This document shows, in pieces, positions 6,442-8,707 of a DNA stretch of 8,707 nt. Position 1 is the stretch's first letter. Every line of letters starts with the position of its first letter. The notes under the pieces are model-generated. The model was given only the letters and a program-made list of their open reading frames with translations. It was not told the origin of the DNA and searched no databases. Source of the stretch: Ignavibacteria bacterium (GTDB taxonomy: Bacteria > Bacteroidota > Ignavibacteria > Ignavibacteriales > Melioribacteraceae); the NCBI GenBank assembly GCA_011049495.1, contig DSBF01000516.1, forward strand, positions 1-8,707, written 5' to 3'. The position numbers and the translations under genes are program-made.

Positions 6442-6445
6442 CCTC
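6442..6445 (-). promoter_or_regulatory. Ribosome binding site of msrAB
   Basis: On the - strand GAGG precedes the ATG (6434-6436) by five bases, which supports the start that includes the lipoprotein signal. Independent initiation is therefore likely even if the gene is co-transcribed with alr. Confidence 0.55.
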
Positions 6446-6446
6446 A

Positions 6447-6467
6447 AATTGGTTGTCGCATCCAATT
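6447..6467. promoter_or_regulatory. Inverted repeat upstream of msrAB
   Basis: AATTGG (6447-6452) and CCAATT (6462-6467) are inverted repeats nine bases apart, immediately upstream of the msrAB ribosome binding site. It could be an operator or a 5' leader hairpin. There is no clear promoter match beside it, and 6-bp AT-rich arms may be chance. Confidence 0.2.
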
Positions 6468-6497
6468 AAAACAAAATTTTAGGGATAAAGTTGCAAT

Positions 6498-6515
6498 AAA
6501 AAAAAGAATTTTTTT
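6498..6515 (-). terminator. A/T-only hairpin with T-run after alr
   Basis: Read on the - strand, shortly after the alr stop codon, seven A are followed by TTC and eight T. The A and T runs can pair as a 7-bp stem and the T-run resembles a terminator tail. Without any GC pairs the stem is weak, so it would terminate only partially and leave msrAB some read-through from alr. Confidence 0.3.
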
Positions 6516-6518
6516 GTA

Positions 6519-7670
6519 TTACTTATAAATTCGGGGTACGCGAGTGTTAATATTGGTTAGAATTTCATACGGAATAGTTCCAGCCCATTCGGCTAAATCT
6601 TCTGCGGTAATTGAGTTTGTGCCATCACTTCCTAATAGTAAAACTTCATCACCGTTATAAGCGCTGTTATCTCCAATGTTCACAACAATCTGATCCATAG
6701 AAATTGAACCGATTACGGGATATAATTTTTTATTTAGCAGAACTTTGGCTTTGTGTGACATACTTCTTAAATATCCATCCCCATAACCAACGGGGACCGT
6801 AACCGCTCTGATATTTTTATTACTCTGCCAAGTTAATCCGTAACCAACCGGATGACCCGGTTTAATTACTTTAAAATATACGACAAGCGATTTCCAGGTT
6901 AATGCCGGCTTAACATCTAATATTCTTGGTAAATCTTTGCTTGGATAAACACCATAAAACAAAATTCCCGGGCGAACCATATCCAAATATGTTTCAGGCA
7001 TTTGTAAAACAGCACCGGAATTAGCTATATGACGAACCGGCATTTCAATTGAATGTTTTTCAAAAAAGAAAAGTGATTCTTGAAATCTTGCAAGTTGTAA
7101 TTCTGTATGTGATAGATCAGTTGTGTCCGCATTTGCAAAGTGCGAATAAATTCCTTCGACTAGAATATTTTTGTATTTGTAAACTTCTTCTAAAAACTTT
7201 TCCGAATTATAATAGTGAACACCAATGCGCTCCATTCCGGTATCAATCTTAATATGAACTTTTGCTTTCTTTTTTAATTGGGCGGAAATTTTATTTATCT
7301 GTTTTACTTTTTCGAGCGAAGATGCCGTGATATGCAAATCATAATTAATAAAAAGAGGAACTTGATTACCCCAAACACCGCCTAAAACCAATATCGGCAT
7401 ATTTATTCCGGCTTTTCGTAGGAGTATTCCTTCTTCAACAACCGCAACACTCAGGTAGTCAGCATCGATTTCTTCTAATAACTTTGCTACTCTAACTAAA
7501 CCGTGTCCGTACGCATTGGCTTTAAGGACTATATTAACTTTTGCCGGAGAGACGTGTTTTTTTATCGCTTCAAAATTCTTTTTAAGAATAGAGAGATCAA
7601 CTTCTACTTTGGTCGGACGAATTATTTTTGCGTCTTCGCTTATAGTGGGATAATTATATTCGGCACTCAT
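6519..7670 (-). CDS. alr: Alanine racemase
   Basis: This PLP enzyme interconverts L- and D-alanine, supplying D-Ala for the peptidoglycan stem peptide in the cytoplasm. The PLP lysine is Lys50 in VLKANAYGHG (48-57). Further landmarks are DTGMERIG (143-150), HFANAD (177-182), HIANSGA (214-220), MVRPGILFYG (231-240), the second catalytic base Tyr277 in VGYG, VGYGDGY (294-300) and SMDQ (324-327). At 383 residues it is a normal stand-alone enzyme and is not fused to a MurF ligase as in many Bacteroidia. The first 18 residues are a short extra segment before the usual RPT start of the fold; no other in-frame ATG precedes the PLP lysine, so the given start stands. The Shine-Dalgarno is weak. A TATCTTTG -7 element lies 21 bases upstream. 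msrAB follows on the same strand; the glycosylase gene diverges from it. Confidence 0.95.
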   Translation of the reverse strand: MSAEYNYPTISEDAKIIRPTKVEVDLSILKKNFEAIKKHVSPAKVNIVLKANAYGHGLVRVAKLLEEIDADYLSVAVVEEGILLRKAGINMPILVLGGVWGNQVPLFINYDLHITASSLEKVKQINKISAQLKKKAKVHIKIDTGMERIGVHYYNSEKFLEEVYKYKNILVEGIYSHFANADTTDLSHTELQLARFQESLFFFEKHSIEMPVRHIANSGAVLQMPETYLDMVRPGILFYGVYPSKDLPRILDVKPALTWKSLVVYFKVIKPGHPVGYGLTWQSNKNIRAVTVPVGYGDGYLRSMSHKAKVLLNKKLYPVIGSISMDQIVVNIGDNSAYNGDEVLLLGSDGTNSITAEDLAEWAGTIPYEILTNINTRVPRIYK

Positions 7671-7690
7671 ACTTACTTTTCATGTTTATG

Positions 7691-7698
7691 CAAAGATA
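7691..7698 (-). promoter_or_regulatory. Putative -7 promoter element of alr
   Basis: On the - strand TATCTTTG exactly fits the Bacteroidota -7 consensus TAnnTTTG and would start transcription about 14 bases before the alr ATG. The best upstream TTTG is 29 bases away, longer than the usual 17-23, so the promoter is only half supported. Confidence 0.35.
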
Positions 7699-7723
7699 AT
7701 ATTTATTCAATTTCTTTTTACCT

Positions 7724-7729
7724 TTGACA
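7724..7729 (+). promoter_or_regulatory. TTGACA, possible -35 box of the glycosylase gene
   Basis: A perfect sigma-70 -35 hexamer lies on the + strand in the 90-base spacer shared with alr, on the side facing the glycosylase gene. No good -10 hexamer is found at 16-18 bases; the sequence there is AATAGTTG. If used, transcription would start almost at the ATG at 7761. Confidence 0.2.
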
Positions 7730-7760
7730 AAAATAAAATTATAACAATAGTTGATTCTGA

Positions 7761-8438
7761 ATGTTTGCCGAAAAAGTTATAAACTTCTATAAAAATCTTG
7801 AAATACCCAACAACCTGCCAAATAAGGTAAGAGTGATGAATCCATACGATTCGGAGGTTACTTATTCTTTGGTTAATAAGTTCTTTAATAAGTTTTACAG
7901 CGATAGCAACAAACGAATATTTATTGTGGGTATTAATCCCGGCAGATTCGGCGGCGGATTAACCGGTGTTGCTTTTACCGATCCGCTAAATTTTGAATTG
8001 AAATGCGGTATCAAAAACGATCTCGAAAAAAAGCAAGAACTTTCCAGCCGGTTTGTTTATAAATTAATAGATATGTTCGGGGGAGTGGAAAAATTCTATT
8101 CAAAATTCTTTATCTCTGCACTTTATCCTTTAGCATTGATAAAAGACGGGAAGAATTATAATTACTATGATTCGCAAAAAATTTATAAAATATTAAAACC
8201 GCAAATCATAAAGACTTTCAAACAGCAGATTGATTTTGGTGCAAACGATAAAGTTGTTATTTCGTTCGGGAAGAAAAACGCGGAATACTTACAAGAGATT
8301 AATGATGAATTAAATTTCTTTAAGAAAATAATAGTTTTTGATCATCCAAGATTTATAATGCAGTACAGATTAAAAAAACTTGATACTTACTTAAATAATT
8401 ACACAATAATTTTGAGAGACAATTGCAGACCGTTATAA
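7761..8438 (+). CDS. SMUG2-like uracil-DNA glycosylase (DUF4918 type)
   Basis: The 225-residue product has the two signature motifs of the uracil-DNA glycosylase superfamily in the SMUG2-like form: motif 1 GINPGRFGGGLTGVAF (57-72) and motif 2 DHPRFIMQYR (194-203), plus the VVISFGKKNAEYL helix-strand segment (165-177). Enzymes of this superfamily flip damaged bases out of DNA and cut the glycosidic bond, starting base-excision repair of uracil from cytosine deamination. There are only two cysteines (Cys82, Cys222), so it cannot carry the four-cysteine iron-sulfur cluster of family 4 and 5 enzymes. Length fits the DUF4918 group. The start has no Shine-Dalgarno. The gene diverges from alr and is followed after 35 bases by a PAS-domain gene. 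Superfamily membership is confident; the exact substrate range cannot be read from sequence. Confidence 0.82.
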   Translation: MFAEKVINFYKNLEIPNNLPNKVRVMNPYDSEVTYSLVNKFFNKFYSDSNKRIFIVGINPGRFGGGLTGVAFTDPLNFELKCGIKNDLEKKQELSSRFVYKLIDMFGGVEKFYSKFFISALYPLALIKDGKNYNYYDSQKIYKILKPQIIKTFKQQIDFGANDKVVISFGKKNAEYLQEINDELNFFKKIIVFDHPRFIMQYRLKKLDTYLNNYTIILRDNCRPL

Positions 8439-8446
8439 ATATTTAT
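8435..8446. repeat. AT palindrome at the end of the glycosylase gene
   Basis: ATAAATATTTAT is a perfect 12-base palindrome that includes the glycosylase stop codon (8436-8438). It has no GC pairs and no T-run, so it is not a terminator. It may be chance in AT-rich DNA. Confidence 0.15.
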
Positions 8447-8473
8447 GAAACAATTAATTATTAAGTTTCGGCT

Positions 8474-8707
8474 ATGGATTATCAAATAGAAAAAAGATAC
8501 GAACGGCTTATCAATTTTTTAACCGATTATATTTATACGGTAAAAATAGAGAACGGAAAAGTTGTTGATACATTTCATGGTTTGGGCTGTGTTAATGTAA
8601 CCGGGTATACTTCGGATGATTATAAACAAGATCCTGAGTTGTGGTATCGTATGGTTCATGAAAAAGACAGTAAGAAAGTTTTAGCACAAGCGCAAAGAGC
8701 CTTAAAG
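8474..8707 (+). CDS. N-terminal part of a PAS-domain sensory protein (partial)
   Basis: An open frame runs from the ATG at 8474 to the window end, giving 78 residues. An in-frame TAA at 8462-8464 leaves this ATG as the only start. The sequence begins straight with a PAS domain: YIYTVKIENGKVV (19-31), GLGCVNVTGYT (36-46) and the diagnostic DPELWYRMVHEKD (53-65), as in PAS folds of histidine kinases and diguanylate cyclases. No membrane segment or signal peptide precedes it, so the N-terminus is cytoplasmic. PAS domains sense small ligands, redox or light, or mediate dimerisation. The output domain lies beyond the window and cannot be named. No Shine-Dalgarno is visible; TTAAGTTTC sits five bases before the ATG, much like the TTAAGTTTG before the gene at 4854. 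Confidence 0.8.
   Translation, partial: MDYQIEKRYERLINFLTDYIYTVKIENGKVVDTFHGLGCVNVTGYTSDDYKQDPELWYRMVHEKDSKKVLAQAQRALK

Noticed and set aside
7049..7252. 67-codon + strand frame opposite alr
   Set aside because: It is the complement of well-conserved alanine racemase sequence and has no supporting signals.
7503..7727. 74-codon + strand frame overlapping the 5' end of alr
   Set aside because: It covers the conserved PLP-lysine region of alr in antisense and reads as Phe- and Tyr-rich noise.
8445..8489. 14-codon open frame from ATG 8445 before the PAS gene, considered as a leader peptide
   Set aside because: It has no ribosome binding site or attenuator-like structure and no regulatory codon pattern; chance is sufficient.
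1..8707. CRISPR array, insertion sequence, tRNA/rRNA, riboswitch or defence island
   Set aside because: No regularly spaced repeats, transposase, RNA-gene core sequence or defence-family motif was visible on either strand; the genes are mostly envelope and housekeeping functions.

Overview
The window reads as ordinary chromosomal DNA of an AT-rich member of the Bacteroidota/Ignavibacteriota/Chlorobiota group. Three things point that way. All three proteins with predicted signal peptidase I cleavage (residues 1-20 of the esterase-like protein, the outer-membrane protein and the M3 peptidase) have Gln at the expected +1 position, as in the Bacteroidota 'Q-rule'. Several intergenic regions carry TAnnTTTG-like promoter elements. 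Gene-by-gene, the content is that of a Gram-negative cell with an outer membrane. The alanine racemase stands alone instead of being fused to MurF, as is common in Bacteroidia, so I lean towards Ignavibacteriota. This placement is inference.

Layout. Positions 2-139 hold the 3' end of a gene on the + strand, probably a class I methyltransferase. A 220-base spacer follows with two GC-rich hairpins that look like a degenerate dispersed intergenic repeat (about 164-245). It also has a small inverted repeat abutting a possible promoter. Next come three + strand genes for exported proteins: a PHB-depolymerase/feruloyl-esterase-like protein whose catalytic serine is replaced by glycine (360-1337), a FadL-like outer-membrane barrel (1449-2606), and a secreted M3-family peptidyl-dipeptidase, Dcp (2697-4793). 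A strong hairpin terminator sits at 4807-4843, and a small unrecognised membrane protein gene starts only 10 bases beyond it (4854-5294). A bidirectional terminator (5318-5340) separates this from a convergent - strand pair: the lipoprotein methionine sulfoxide reductase fusion MsrAB (5354-6436), downstream of alanine racemase alr (6519-7670). Divergent from alr, across a 90-base spacer, is a SMUG2-like uracil-DNA glycosylase (7761-8438). It is followed by the N-terminal PAS domain of a sensory protein cut by the window end (8474-8707).

How the genes fit together. I see no mobile element, CRISPR array, RNA gene or defence system. The common theme is the cell envelope: a putative exported esterase-fold protein, a hydrophobic-compound porin, periplasmic peptide breakdown, envelope-anchored methionine repair, and D-alanine supply for peptidoglycan. 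DNA uracil repair and a sensor lie at the right end. The most notable observations are the esterase-family protein lacking its nucleophile, the possible promoter embedded in the dcp terminator, and the altered MsrB resolving-cysteine region. I do not see evidence for a new multi-gene system.
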